The position numbers and the translations under genes are program-made. Of a DNA stretch of 64,000 nucleotides, positions 24,649-39,600 are shown piece after piece. The notes beneath the pieces are model-generated. The model was not told the DNA's origin and did not search any database. It saw only the letters and a program-made list of their open reading frames with translations. Positions within the stretch are counted from its first letter, which is position 1. Each line of letters begins with the position of its first letter. The stretch is from Galbula dea. Its lineage: Eukaryota; Chordata; Aves; Piciformes; Galbulidae. The stretch is taken from the NCBI GenBank assembly GCA_013399015.1, contig VWZX01005646.1:9230-73229 (forward strand). Direction: 5' to 3'.

Positions 24649-27600
24649 GTAAGCTATGTCTTTAACAGGTCAAAGTTGTTGAGTCAGTGGATTTTTGTTT
24701 AAACAAAAAGTGGTTTTAATTTATCTGCAACTGTTCACTGTTCTTCTGAAGTAATGTCACCACCTGATAACGTGGTTTGACTCAGATTCTCTGCAGAGAA
24801 GATTTACAAAAAGGGATAGACTGGTCATACATGGTTGTTTTGAGTTTGGGCTATATTACATTGCTGTAGTTAGAAAAAAAAGTCAAGATCATTTAATTTT
24901 CAAGTATATTTTTGTAAATAGATGAAAACTTAAGTCATTACCATATTACCTTCCTGGCAAACTGATGAGTTTTTGTCTCTTTCCTTTTAGCTTAGGGGAA
25001 CTTTCTGTTTCTGTATCATGAAGTTTCATCTAAACAGCAAACAGCACCAGCCTGTACTGAGACACCAGTCTCTAAGTATTGAATAGGACAAAGCAGAAAT
25101 TCTGGGACTACCAAGGCATAATGAGGGAGGGTAGTAAGGGGCTCTAGGATAACTAGGGAGTGAAAACTGGGAACGATTTAGTCTGTGCTACCATATTTTC
25201 CAGAGTACAAAGAAATCACTTTTAAACTTAAGCATCATTAGTTCTTCCTCAAGATTTCCTGAAATAACCAGGAATTCACAGGAAGTACAAGGGTTTGGAT
25301 CTTTACATACAACTGCACCTGCATAGAGCCCCAGAAGATAGTAATGTGCCATATGAGCTCAGGGGTCCACTTGCACAGAGTATGCTGAAGCCTCTGGGGC
25401 GCTAATGTTTTACAGTGGATTTGAACATGACAGAGCTTAAAGAGAAATGAAGCTAGAATGCCAGCTTGTAACTATTTTGCTTTCCCTGTGTTGATACCTT
25501 CAAAATAATAACATTTTAGGTCAGATTCTGTAGTTTTCATGTATGCAAATGCTACTGAATATTTGTCAACAGGTTATTTTCAGCATTAAAGATGATAAGT
25601 AGAAGATGAAGCCATTAGGCAAATTCCATATAATGGTAATACACTTCAGGTGTATCCAGGTAAATAAGTCAAGAATTGTTAAGAAAAAATGTCCTTTGAA
25701 TGAAACATGGAAGCAGAAGTTAAAAGGGTGGAAGGGTGCTGCAGATACTGCTTACCACTGTTATACTGCACCAGCTCAGAACTCAAACTGGGGTTCAGAA
25801 TATGTCTCCACACTTTTCACCATTCTGTTTCCAAAGCTACCTAGAATCAGAGTGCTTTTTAAATAAAAAAAAGAGGCCTCTATCTACACTATAAGATCAG
25901 AAGGGATGAATCTGTCTTCACAGCAGAGATTTTCAAACTAGATAAGTGGAGATTCTAGAGAAGCAGAAAAGATTATAGAGTAAGTCTTCATTCTTGAGTA
26001 CTTAACTTTTTTCCATCCATTGAAGAAAAATAATTGAAAGAAGAGAAATCACTGGAGAATGTTAACCTACCAGTTTGCTTTGTATTTCAGCTGGTACTTT
26101 AGTGAGGATGAAGAAAACCTGTCTGGCTTCAGGAAAGGAAAACTTTACTGTAGTTTGTTGGGAGATCACTGTGTAATGTCTGCTACCATCACAGCTGACA
26201 TCTTTTGTAGGGATATAAAAATATTTCCAAAAAACTTATTTTCTCAGCATTATATGTACAATATGGTTTATTAATTACTAATTCTAGTTTTCCTCACATA
26301 GAATGATCCAAATGCACATGAAAATTTTTTGAAAATAAACAGAGCATACGAAGTGCTTAAAGATGAAGATCTGCGGAAGAAGTATGATAAATATGGAGAG
26401 AAGGGGCTTGAAGATCAGCAGCAAGGAGGTCGCTATGAAAGCTGGCACTTCTATCGCTATGATTTTGGTAAGTTATCTGTCATTCTCATTTGCTTAAAAG
26501 GATCACAAGTAAACGCAATATTCAGATCTGTGTCAGATCTTTTATGTGTTGCAGATGTATCCTCTCCAGATTACTGCCTGCTCTGTTGTTCTGTGGCTGT
26601 CATTTTCTCTCTGTTGACCCAGTCTTTTATTTACCCTATTAATAGATACCCCAGAATGCCAAAAATGTAATAATCTTCTTGGGTTTGTTGGGTTTTGGTG
26701 TTTTTTTGTTTGTTTTTTTCTTAATAGTGCAGAGCTTTTGTATTTTCATTTAAATTCCAGTGTTAGTATTTTGTCAGTATTCTTTTTAGCTCTTTAGTGA
26801 AGGAAGACCGTTTTTGTTTAGATGAAGTATTCTCAAGTATATTTTGAGAGATCTATGTACTGTCAAGCCTATTTTATATACAGTTACACAATTAGAGATC
26901 AGTAAAGAGGTTGTACAAAATGAAAAAATAGCACAACCATACCTAAATTTATCTTGAGGGAAGTTACTTGATGTTTATCTCAAAAAATTTTAGGTAGTTA
27001 TAGGGAAGGACTGGGAGGAACCATTCACAGACCTGCTGTAACAGGAGTAATCTAAAGTAGGGGGCTAAGAACGTGGTCTGATAGACATGAAAGAAAAAGC
27101 TGAAATGAACCTCCACCTTGCCAAAATATTTTTCCGGTGTACTTTGATTTAGTGTGCCCCAATCTCTGACAAAATTAATGTCTGTTTGATCTGGTCTATG
27201 TCAAACTGAAATTGACATTGAATATACCAGAGGTGCAACTGTCACAAGAAAATAGGAAATTATCCAAAAATTTCTTCAAATAAGGCAGATAACATTTCTT
27301 GAATCTGTTTAAGTTGCAGTAGTTGGTTGAGAAAATACATCTTTGAATGTCTATTAACCAGTTGTTTGGAGAATATCTATATTTTTTTATTTCATATGTG
27401 TACATGTATAAAAATATAGATATTTTACATATATATGAGGGAGTGTATGTATTACTGTACATGATATATAAGTGGATAGTAATATAAAAAATGCCTTTGC
27501 ATGTGTAGAAATTAATTTCTCTCATTATTTATTTGCATTTAATTCTTGTATACCCCAGACGAAATGGCATCTCACCGTATTAGGTACTGTAAAAGACCTG

Positions 27601-30600
27601 TGCCTGTAGTAGCATAATATAATGCAGTCTAATAGTATTTTTGGTATCTCTGCACTGCCTTTTTTGTGTACTCCCAGTAGTATACTGTTTTGTAGTGACA
27701 TTCTAGGTGAGACTGGTTGGCTTTTTAGAAAGCCTGTCTTCCTTACCTTTATTCTGTCCACTTTATTCGACTGCATTCATACAGTCTGTTAGTGGGAAGG
27801 CTTGTGGCTGAAACGTGTTTGTGATCTAAATAGATAACCAGAGACTGAGAAAAGAAGTGAAAGCTTCCAGACTTCACATATAGCTTTCTCCTTGAGATCT
27901 GAAGGTTCTTCAATCTGACGACTCCTTGATGTTATTTCTAATACTCTTGCTGTAACAGTGGTACTTCAAGTTCGCTGCTCATTCAGTGGCTGGTGTGCTA
28001 AAACACCAAAAGAACTGTTGTGTTCTTTTGGTGCTTTTGTAGTGCAGGAGTTAGCAAGAGATTAAACTAAGGTTACATTATACAGCTTTATTGTAAAAGC
28101 TATCCTTGCTGGCCTACTACTTCAACTTGAGTGTACTGTCTTGTGAAAAAGATGATAGCTTGTTTCTTCATTTTAAAGATGACAAAAAATAAACCCCAAA
28201 TTGTTGGTGTTTTTTATTAGGTATTTACGATGATGATCCTGAAATTATAACATTGGATAGAGGAGAATTTGGTAAGTTTGAAATCAATAGCTATCCATTT
28301 GACAACATGGCAACCCAAAGTAACACTTTTTATATTCTGAGCTGTTTCTCCTAATATATCATTACCATTCTTTTGATCTCTTGTCTAGAAATGCACTTGA
28401 TATAATTGTTCTATCTATATATTTCATTTTTTCTGTGAAATCCAGTCAATTCTGCATTGCATGAAAGGTTCAAGACCAGAAGGTGATGCCAGATACTAAA
28501 AACAAAAAGATCTGGAAAAATTACGCTTTCAGTGAGAATATTATCCAGGTTTTTTTCTTTTAAAAACTACATCTAAGATATTTATAACTGAAAGAGACTA
28601 ATAAGAGAATTAATATTGGGTTTTGTGTGATTTTTTCATCTGCATTTAGAGTAGTTTCCTTTATACAGACTGGATCTGCATGCTGAACCAGTTTTGTAAA
28701 CTGTTCTAAAAGCAGATCTTCATGATGCGCTCCATGAGAACCTTGCTTTGGTTAATTGATTTGCAGAATCTACACATTCTTCAGTTGTCTTGTTTGTTGT
28801 GATGTTGAAATATAGGCAAATAGAACAGAAAATTCACTGTAAAAACTGAGAGACTGAAAGCTGTGTTATTCAAGCTGATAACCTCTCTGTCTGTGTGTTT
28901 TGTTGTTTGGTTTTTTTTAAACAACCAAGAGCATTTAATTATGTTTCCCTTGAATTTTCTAGTAATTTTATTAAGTTGGATTTTTAAATTGCATTTTTAC
29001 CTATTGGACAGGGATTATACATAAAAAGATTGCCTGGTAGAACCCAGAAAAATAGATGAAGTGATAGAAAGAAATGGAAAGTGCTAGTGGGTAAAAATCT
29101 TTTAGAACTTGTAATTTGTTTTTAAGACAACCAGACTTACACTATCACACATTTCAGCTACTTTAATGTGTAGAGAGTACATTTGTTCTTAATTAATTGA
29201 ACAGATATTGAAAGTCTGAAATCCTCTGAAATATGATTTTTGTGTGCTTGCCTACAACATCAAGTATGTGCAAGTGAGGTGTGTGTACACGACTGGCTGA
29301 GGGGTTGAGCTCAAAGTGTTATAGCAAATGGAGCTACATCAGGCTGGTGATAGGTGACAAGTGAGTCCCACAGGGATCCATCTTAGGGCTGGTACTGTTC
29401 AACATCTTTATAGATGAATTGGATGTTGGAGTTGAATAAGTAAGTTTGTGGATGATACTAAGCTGGGAGGTGCTGTCGACTCCAGTGAAGGCAGAGAGGC
29501 ACTGCAGAGATATCTAGAGAGATTAGAGGACTGGGCGGTCACAAATCATATGAAGTTTAACAAGGGCAAGTGCCAGCTTCTGCACTTGGGAAGGGGCAAC
29601 CCAAAAACAACCTACAGACTGGGGAGTGAGAGACTGGAAAGCAGCACTGCAGAAAGGGATCTGGGAGTTTTGACTGATGATAAGTTGAATAGGAGTCAGC
29701 AGTGTGTGCTAGCAGCCAAAAGGGCCAACACTGTTCCGGGGTGCATCGAGCACTCCATTGCTAGCCAATCAAGAGAGGTGCTGGTCCCACTTTACTTGGC
29801 ATTGGTGAGGCCCCTGAGTATTGTGTGCAGTTTTGGGCTCCACAATACAAGAGGGACATGAAGTTGCTGGAGAGCATCCAGAGGAGGGCCACAAAGATGG
29901 TGAAGGGCTTGGAGAGGAAGACATATGAGGAAGAGCTGAAATCACTTGGTCTGTTCAGCCTAGAGAAGAGGAGAGTGAGATTGCACTTTATAACTTCCTC
30001 ACCAGAGAGGGAGGGGTGGGTGCTGACCTCTTCTCTCTGGTGACCAGCAACAGGACCCAGGGGAAGGGCGTGAGGCTGTGCTAGGGGAAATTTGGGTTGA
30101 ATGTTAGGAAGAGGCTCTTTACCCAGAGAGTGGTGGAGCATTGGAAGAGGCTCCCCAGGGAGGCTGTCATGGCACAAACTCTCATGGAGTTTAAGAAGCA
30201 CTCGGACAATGCGCTTAGACACATAGTGTGACTTTGGGGTTGTCTTGTGCTTAAATTGGAGTTGGACTTGATGATCCCTGTGGGTCCTTTCCAACTCGGG
30301 ATATTCTGTGATTCTGTGAGGTGTAGTCTTTATCCCATCTGAGTTACTAACTGTGTCTGACATATAAACACCTTATTGTGTTCTCCAAAAGCCCAATTTA
30401 GGAAAATGTGCGTTCTATATATAACTAAGATGTGCATTACTTAATGTTTTTCTTCTCTCCATCTAGATGCTGCTGTTAACTCAGGAGAACTGTGGTTTGT
30501 GAATTTTTATTCTCCTCGATGCTCTCACTGCCATGACTTAGCACCTACGGTATGTATAGCAAGCCAGTTGACTCTGAAAATTCATTGGTTTTAATGGCAT

Positions 30601-33600
30601 AAACTTAATGGAGTGGATTTTTACCCTGAAGCTGAAACCAAATACAAAATTCAAGATGCCAGGAGGAAAACATGCTGATTTTTGATTGTATCTTTATAGA
30701 AAGGAAAATAAACTTTTTTTTTCTTTTTCTAGTGGAGGGAGTTTGCTAAGGAGATGGATGGAGTAATACGCATTGGAGCTGTCAACTGTGGAGATAATAG
30801 AATGCTTTGTAGAATTAAAGGGATTAACAGTTATCCTAGTCTGTATGTTTTCAAAACTGGAATGGTGAGTGATAAAACTTGAAGCATTTTTTGAAAGATT
30901 GAAATCTGGAAAAGTATTTCTTTAACACTTGGTCTATCATAGATGTTGATATAAAGATCTTACTTTTAATATATTACTTCCTTTTAAGAAACTACTTCCT
31001 TCACCTTTTAAAAATTAATTTAGAAAGTTAACTTCAAAAGTAGATACCTCATTTATAAAGTGGGGGTTTTGAATCATTTACTGTGCAACATATCACTTCT
31101 GATTTGGGAATTGCCCTCAGCAGTGGTGTTGTCACAAGGCAACAAGTCCACTTGAACATCTTTTCTTACAGTATTGTAATGGACTTTTCAAATACAAAGA
31201 ATGGTCTGAGACTTTGAGTCTAAAGAATATGACCATGTATCTAAAGAAACTTTGAAACTCCTTTCATGATATTTCCTCCATGCCATATTCATTATATACA
31301 TCTTGTTTTGTAGCAGCTTGTTAAGGAGTGGTGCCAGGGGTGGTGTGCAAATTGCACTTGAATAATTGGGTATGTTTTGACAATGATAAGATTTGAGAGG
31401 TTTAACGCAGAGATTATGCATATGACAAAAGGACTGATGCAAGCAATTTTTATTTAAATAGAAATATAATCATTAGGAGTTGGCGTTTCTAAGATGGAAT
31501 TATTCTTGTGTTTCTGGACTTGACTTGGAAAGAAATCACATTATGAAATTCAAGTAAAAGTTAAATTGCAACCATTCCAATATGGGAGGCAGAGAACAAT
31601 TGGAGTGCAGGTTTGGGGCATGAGAGGGGAGGTTGTCCAGCAGGTGGAGAAGTACTGTTACAACAAAAAAAACAGTAGATTTTGGGGTGTGGGGGTTTTT
31701 TGCTTTGCTTTGGGGAGGGTTTTTTTGGTTGGTTTGTTTTTTTGGGGTTTTGTGGGGGTTTTTTTTGGTTGGTTGGTTTTCGTTTTGGGTTTTTTTGGGG
31801 TTTCGTTGTTTGGGTTTTTTGGTTTGGGTTTGGTTTTGGATTTTTGTTTGTTGGTTGGTTTGGTTTTCTCTCAAAATTCATAAACTTTATTCTTTGTCTT
31901 CTATAGCAACCAGTGAAATACTATGGAGACAGGTCAAAAGAGAGCTTAAAGAACTTTGCCATGCAGTATGTTACAAGCACAGTCACTGAGTTATGGGCAG
32001 GTAATGTTCACATATTTTCTTTGGGGTATTGTTCTTGAAATTGCTTTTACAGTATAAGTTGTGGTAGAAACTACATATATAAATGAATATGTCAGCTGTT
32101 ACTACGTGGTTTTTTGAGATTAAAAATAGATTACTGCAATTTGCTAATACAAATATAAAACCGTTTCACAGGCATGTTTAGTCACAAACTGATGCAAATT
32201 TTTTCACTCTTAGGAAACTTTGTTAATGCCATTGAAACTTCATTTGCTTCTGGCATTGGTTGGTTGATCACCTTCTGTGCTGAACGTGGGGGTAGGTGTA
32301 TTAAATACTTTTCCATATAAGGCAAACAGAAAATTAAGTACTTTTGTTGCCTAATCCCTTTTGCTTCTGATAAAAAGTTGTAAAGCATCTTGGAGGATCA
32401 TAGTATTTGGACTGTGGGTCATTTAAGCTTGTTTTAGAGGCAGTTTGACAAAAGGGACATTAATAGAAAAATGATGCTGTTGTGCTTCTGTAATGTCACG
32501 TGAGTAATTAAAGCAGCACTAAAGCGTAACCTCTCGGGAAGGGAACTGGTAGAAAAAGGCCTCTAACTTCAGTTTCTAGCTCAAGCTCAAATGCCAGATG
32601 TTGTATGGGTGTATGCCAGCTTGTCATGGTAGCTGAATAGAAGAAAGGATGTATCTCCCCTTTAAAACCACCATTACACAAAAATTAGCTGAATATTTTT
32701 TTTTAAATCAGGTTTGTACATAGTCATTGGCTGTTAGTACTGATGTCATGACAGAGTTTAGATTTACATTATTTTTTGGTACCAATTTGTTACTGACTTT
32801 CTTGTGATCGATGTTGGATATGGCATATGAGAAAGTTGCCTTGCTTAGCTGGTAGAGCTAAGTAAATGCACTACACCTTTGATAAATAAAGATTTCTTTG
32901 TCTTAAGAAGAGACCTTTGTTCTGTGGACTGAGAAAACAGAGCTGCAGTCTTGGATTTACATTTGTAAATAGCTTGAATTTAAGCTGCAGTCCTTTTGTT
33001 ACAAGCTTTCCACTTCAGTCCAATTAACATGAGGTTGATGTATCTTATTTCAGAAAAACATCTGTATCAGAAGGTAACTATTCAACGTCTGGATCAGTAA
33101 TTAGAGCACATGATGTATTTATCATAGCAGGTTATTCGAATCACAGAAAATTGATATCTCACTGAAATCTCATTTCAAGACAGTGTGTAGCTAGCTCTTG
33201 GGGTTTTTTGAAATGTTAAGGGTCAGTCTTACTATAATAAATAAAATATTAGAATTTAAGTGAGAAGCAAGAGAATGTTATTCATGTTATTTTAAAACTT
33301 GGCTTAGACAATCAAGTGCTGATTACTAGAGGTGACTTCAAGTCACTGAAATACAGATGAATAGCAAGGAAGCATGCCTTTTGAAGTGGTCACCTTTGTA
33401 GGGAGGAAAGGGGTAATTCTAAACAAGAGTAGGTTGAATGCATTAATAATTTGAAGTTTTATGTTTGTAAATAAGTGGTTTTGTATTTTGCAGATTGCTT
33501 GAGTTACCAAACGCGCCTCAAGCTAGGTGGCATGTTGGTAAGCAGTGTTTCCCTTTGAAAGCATTACCTCTTCTATCGAAAACAAAGGAACAGAAGTGAA

Positions 33601-36600
33601 AGCATCAAGTTGTAGCTAAAACTCTCACTGAGTATAGTGAGACCAAGATTTCACCTATTAACTTTCAGAGAAGTGAAATATTTTGACTTAATAGCTCTTG
33701 GAATAGTGTTAAGTTTTAAAAGAATTTTATAAAATGTGAATGAATATTGACCAATGAATTACAGTGTGGTTTCATTCCATTTTCTAAGTGTTGTATAAAA
33801 TTGCTTGTGTAGGGATTTTCAAAAGCATTTCAGTACCTCAAATAAAATACTCTCCTTGGTTTTGTGTGTGGTTTTGTTTATTACAGGAAGGTCTTGTTAA
33901 TGTAGGCTGGATGGACTGTGGCACCCAGGGTGAGCTTTGTGACAACTTGGATATCTCAACCAGTACTACAGCATACTTTCCACCTGGAGCCACCATAAAT
34001 AACAAAGAGAAAGGAGGTGTTTTGGTACGAGTTGTTTCTCAATTTTTCTGTATTTAAATAACACAGGGACATGGTTTAGTGGTGGCCTTGGCAGTGTTAG
34101 GTTAACGGTTGAACTTAATGTTCTTAAAGACCTTTTCCAAACTAAATGATTCTGTGATGAGAATTCTATGATGAGATTCTATCATGAGCCCCAAATTTTA
34201 TTCCAGAAAGAATATGTCTCAGGTATCACAAGTTTGAGAAATGCTACTCTGAATGAAGTAATGACATGTGTAATAAAAGGACTCCTACGACGTCTGTCAG
34301 TGCAGATTATTGTGTTCAGCTCTATTCTAATATTTCAACCTCCTCCAACTTTTGTTTGGTAGTTCTCACTTCCCTTAATTGATGGGAGACATTTCTCAGT
34401 TTGAAGCACAGCTTGTTCCTTCCTTGTCACCACTGTCATTTATACCTTTAAAAGTAGGAAATTTGTAACCTACCTACTTCCAACTTTGCTAACTCTTGAG
34501 TTGCTGATTCGTGTTACTTCCTAAATTTTAAAGATCACTGACACTTAAAGATCTGTACAGTGCACTTGAGGAAGGTTGTAAGACTGGATTGGAAGTCTTG
34601 TAAACTTGATTCTAAAATTTGGCTTTAAATGTGAGTTTGAGACTTTTAGCCCCCATTTTGACAAAATACAGTATCTTGAGCTTAATCTTGTAGGAAAACA
34701 AGCTAAAAAGCAGTATTCTGAGAGTGGTGTCTCTGAAATTATCTATATGAAAAAGAAGCTGATCAAACATATTATTAACTGTATTCTTCATCTGATGGAG
34801 AGGAACAACCCAAGTAATTTCCCTGAGACTTTGAGTACTAGTTATCAACAATCAGGTTGATGTTTGTAATTCCTTGTAGTAAGCAAACAAACTTTCCTTC
34901 ATAGTTTCTAAACTCCTTGGATGCCAGAGAAATATACCGGGAAGTAATGCAGCATCTGCCAGACTTCGAAATTATCCCTGCAGCATCATTAGAGGTAAAT
35001 TTCTAAAACTGTGTTGATTTCTTTAAATAATGTTGGTGTTTGGGGGTTTTTTTATTGTTACTTTTTACATTTTTCAAATCCTGCTGGTACAACAACCTAG
35101 TACTTACTTAACTGAAGAATTACTTTTTTTTTTTCCCTCTGTAGCCAAAATTATTTAACATTGTTTGTCTATGTTTACTTTTGTTTTTAGTAAAAAGACA
35201 AAAGAAAGGGAGGGGATGTATTTGATAGGAAAATGGAAAATAATATTTGTTAATCCTGATAAGTTATGTATGAACTGAAATTAGAAGTCATAAAAGTTAA
35301 CTTGTTCTTGTAGTAAAGAGGAAACCTCTTTTTCCACTTGCAGTAGCATTTAGCAGCTTGATCTACAATAGGAAATGCATATGGAAACAAAAAGTATAGA
35401 GGATAGCATGTAGGCAGCTTCTGTTGAGATTTTTGTTCTCTTTTCCACTTATGATGCAGTAAAAGGAAGTTTAGTGGAAGGACTACATTAAAGAATTTAC
35501 TGAATGTAGGAGGTCACTCAGAGAGCAGATGAATAACTGGGCATTTGCCTGTGTAAAACATAAAAGGAATTTGGAAGTTGGGAATAATTGGTTTTTTTGT
35601 CTGTGTTTTTGTTGTTGGTTTGGTTTGCTTTTTCCTTCATTTCAAGGACCGTCTGGCCCATCACCGCTGGCTGCTCTTCTTCCAGTTTGGGCAGAGTGCT
35701 AAATCAAATGTACAGGAATTTAAGAAACTTAAATTTTTACTTAAAGATGAACATATTCAGGTAAGACTGCTCCCTCACCTAGTGTTAAATGCCATTTACA
35801 TTCAGAGAACAAGTCAGTATGGTCTTCATTATTAATAGTGGTTACTACCACTGCTGCCTCTGGTACTGAAGGAGATACACTAAAGCTTTTAATTTAAAGC
35901 AGGCAGTAAAGTTTCCCAAATGGTTTCAATAATTTAAAAATAGTCAGAAAAGATTATCTTTTAAATCTTCTCTCTGCTGCAGATCCCATTCAGTTAATAA
36001 TTAAAAGTTAACACTTCCATATCAAATTGATGCATGTGAAGCTGTATTTTAATTATTTAGAAACCCCTATAATTATCTTGAAACGTTTCTTAATAAAACT
36101 AAACTAAATTCAAACTTTAGTATAAAGACATATGAATTGTGTTATTCTAGAACATGTGTATTTTTTAAAAACTGTTGCATTGACTAGAAGAATTTTAATG
36201 TCACATTTATTTTAAATGTCCTTTTGCTTCCTTGCTATTAAATTTGGAAGGGCAAAAGAAGAGGATTCTTGAAGGTTTTGTTTCCCATTTTGGCCTTTAA
36301 ATTTAAAATTAGCAAGCAACCATAAGACTTCTGTTGTTTATAAAAAGGCTACTGCTTTTCCATATTTTTACCTTTTCTTCCTAACTCTTAACTGCCTTTC
36401 AAAATATGTTAAATCCATAAATTAGGATGCCTTTGTTAAAATGGCACTGTCTGTTAAATAGGTTGGCAAGTTTGACTGTCTTTCCTCACCAACCATCTGC
36501 AACAAACTGTATGTCTATCAACCTTGTTTAGCTGTCTTCAAAGGAAAAGGAACTGGAGACTATGAAATCCATCATGGTAAGGGAAACTTTGGCAAGTCTA

Positions 36601-39600
36601 AATCATTACATAATTGCTTTGAGATTACACTGTTTTTGGGAAACTGTGTTTGTTTTTCCAAAGAACAGTTTTGTAGTTTTAATATTTGTTATTTTTCCTC
36701 TGACCTTACTGTAGCCTTGCACAAGCTTATTTCCTTTGTCCTTTTTTCTTTTTTTTCCCTGAGTAAGTAGTCATCAGAACCCAGATGTATTTTCTCTTTA
36801 CTATCCTAAATTTCATCATAATTACATACAAATTATAATTACATTACATAATTACATACAAATGAAATCTCTGAAGTTGATCAGGACAGCTTCCACTTCG
36901 GGTAGGATACCCAAAGAATGCTGTAAGAGAACCCTTCGTAGAGGCTTAACATGCTAGTTACACTGTGCTGCCAGCTTGAGCAACTTCGATTTGGTTTTGT
37001 ATGTCGCTGCACTAAAACCAATTCCATGTTTTGACTTCCATCCAAGAAAATCTACAGTGACACTTTCATGACTTTCATTTCCAGAGTAGTGGTTTCCTTT
37101 CAGGAAAGTTTGCAACTGTGTTACTATGTACCACTGAAAGGATTAAAAAATGGTGGTTGAAGGTTAGGGCAACTAAGCTTATCAGGGGTCTGGAGAACAG
37201 GCCTTATGAGGAGAGGCTTAGGGAGCTGGGGTTATTTAGCCTGGAGAAGAGGAGGCTGAGGGGAGACCTTATCGCTCTCTTCAGCTACTTGAAAGGTCAT
37301 TCTAGAGAGGCGGGTGTTGGCCTCTTCTCCCTTGTGACTAGTGACAGGACTAGAGGGAATGGGCTTAAGCTGTGCCAGGGTAGGTTTAGATTAGATATTA
37401 GGAAGAATTTCTTTACTGAAAGAGTGGTTAGATATTGGAATAGGCTGCCCAGGGAGGTGGTGGAGTCACCATCCCTGGAGGTTTTTAAGAAGAGGATTGG
37501 TGTGTTTCTTCAGGGGATGATTTAGGGATGAGAGTAGTGTAGGGCTATCGGTTGGACTAGATGATCTTGAGAGTCCTTTCCAACCGTTGTGATTCTGTGA
37601 TTCTGTGATTCTGTGAACAAGAACAGAGCTTGAAAACTGTAGCCTGAAGCAAAAGGTATAGCTTCATCCAAAATGCAGCACAAGACAGTTATGCAGGATG
37701 AATTTCTTGTTTTTCAGCTTCTGAAGTATTGGAAACAGCTTGCTAGAATTAAGTCAGAACCTCAGTACTCTAATAGAGAAGAAAGGAGAAACGTTTTTGA
37801 CCACTTAGAAAAGATTAGTCATATCTAAGGCAAAAGATGATCCCACACATCTAATGACTGCTGCAGTTTCCACTTGCAGAGAAGCCAAGAAAGGGTCATA
37901 TACATACAGTGGTTTTAGATCTTTTTATAATAGCATATATTACAAGTAGTATAAGAGAAATACAGTGGTCTAGAGTACATGCATTCTTTTCTGAATGGTT
38001 TGTTTTACTATTACAGAATAGATGGCATCTAGAACATTTGCCAGTAGTCATCTCACTCCAGTATTTGTAACAACACAATACTAAAAAGAATTTGGCTTTT
38101 TTACATGTTATGTTGAAGGGCTTCAACAGTTTAAAATCTAGAAACAGTAATAAAACTTAATAACTCATTGTGCAGTGACTTCAGATTTAATTACCTTGAA
38201 GTACTTTATTCTCAGTTAATTTCAAGACACATTGTCATTTCTGCTGACACATACATACATGGAAGGTATGAAGAGACTTGATTTGTGACCACTGGAGCTG
38301 TGTCAACAGCAACTTCAGTTACACTTAAATAGCTGTGATTTATCAATATCGTTTGTTTTGCTTGAAGTCTTTGCTGGGTCAAAAATTTTGCCAAGGTAAG
38401 TATATCTAGAATAGCAACTTCTTAATTCCAACGAACACCAGTAAGATGGTAAAACAGCCAACATTCCAGTCACAAAAAGGCCAGTCATTTTGTTTGAGAA
38501 AAAAGATGTTTTGTCCTAGCCAAATACCATCTGTCATCTAGAGTACATCTTACCTATATAAGTTTGAACACTTTTAATAATGTCTTCCTGAGATAAAGCA
38601 AAAGAGTACCTGTTTAATTTATTTAAGCAAGCCATGTTTAAAGATCAGTCAAGAGAACTGAAGGACTTTTTATACCACTGAATTTTTTAAATGAGATCTG
38701 TCATAGGGGAAAAAAATAACATTTCCTTTCTACATTGTTCTCTGAAGGAAAGGAGATCTTATATGACATTGTTGCATTTGCCAAAGAAAGTGTCAACTCT
38801 CATGTTATCACACTGGGACCTCAGAATTTTCCTGACAAAGAGAAGGAACCATGGCTTGTGGATTTCTTTGCACCGGTAAATATTTAATGTCTACATTTCC
38901 CTTCTTCTAAGTAACAAAATACTAGCACTATCTTAGGGAGTTGGGGTTGTTTAGCCTGGAGAAGAGGAGGCTGAGGGGAAACCTTATCGCTCTCTTCAGC
39001 TACTTGAAAGGTCATTCTAGGGAGCCGGGTGTTGGCCTCTTCTCCCTTGTGACTAGTGACAGGACTAGAGGGAATGGGCTTAAGTTGTGCCAGGGTAGGT
39101 TTAGATTGGATATTAGGAAGAATTTCTTTACTGAAAGAGTGGTTAGATATTGGAATAGGCTGCCCAGGCAGGTGGTGGAGTCACCATCCCTGGAGGTTTT
39201 CAAGAAGCAGATAGATGTGTTTCTTCAGGGGATGATTTAGGGATAAGTGTAGTGTAGGGCTATTGGTTGGACTAGGTGATCTTGAGGGTCCTTTCCAACC
39301 GTAATGATTTCTGTGATTCTGTGAAAGTGTCCTTCAGCATCATCAGAGAGTATTGTAATTTCTCATTCTTTGGCAGTACTAGCTCCTAGACTGTGTGGGT
39401 TTCGTATTTAGTGGAGTCTGTTGTCAAAGCAGCATATTATTTGTCTCAAACAGCTTGCATTCTCCTGAGAGCCAACTGAGGAAATCTACTGCACTTAACT
39501 GCATTTTGTTTTATAGTGGTGTCCTCCTTGTCGAGCTTTGTTACCAGAGCTGAGAAAAGCATCCAAACATCTTTATGGTCAGCTTAAATTTGGAACACTA

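Noticed and set aside
26059..26274. 71-codon ORF in DNAJC10 intron 1
   Set aside because: Does not match any part of DNAJC10 and has no usable splice pair; ordinary intron ORF.
31561..31989. Long overlapping ORFs (Pro/Lys/Gln-rich on minus, Gly/Phe/Trp-rich on plus)
   Set aside because: Direct translation of the G/T-only tract in several frames; pure composition artefacts.
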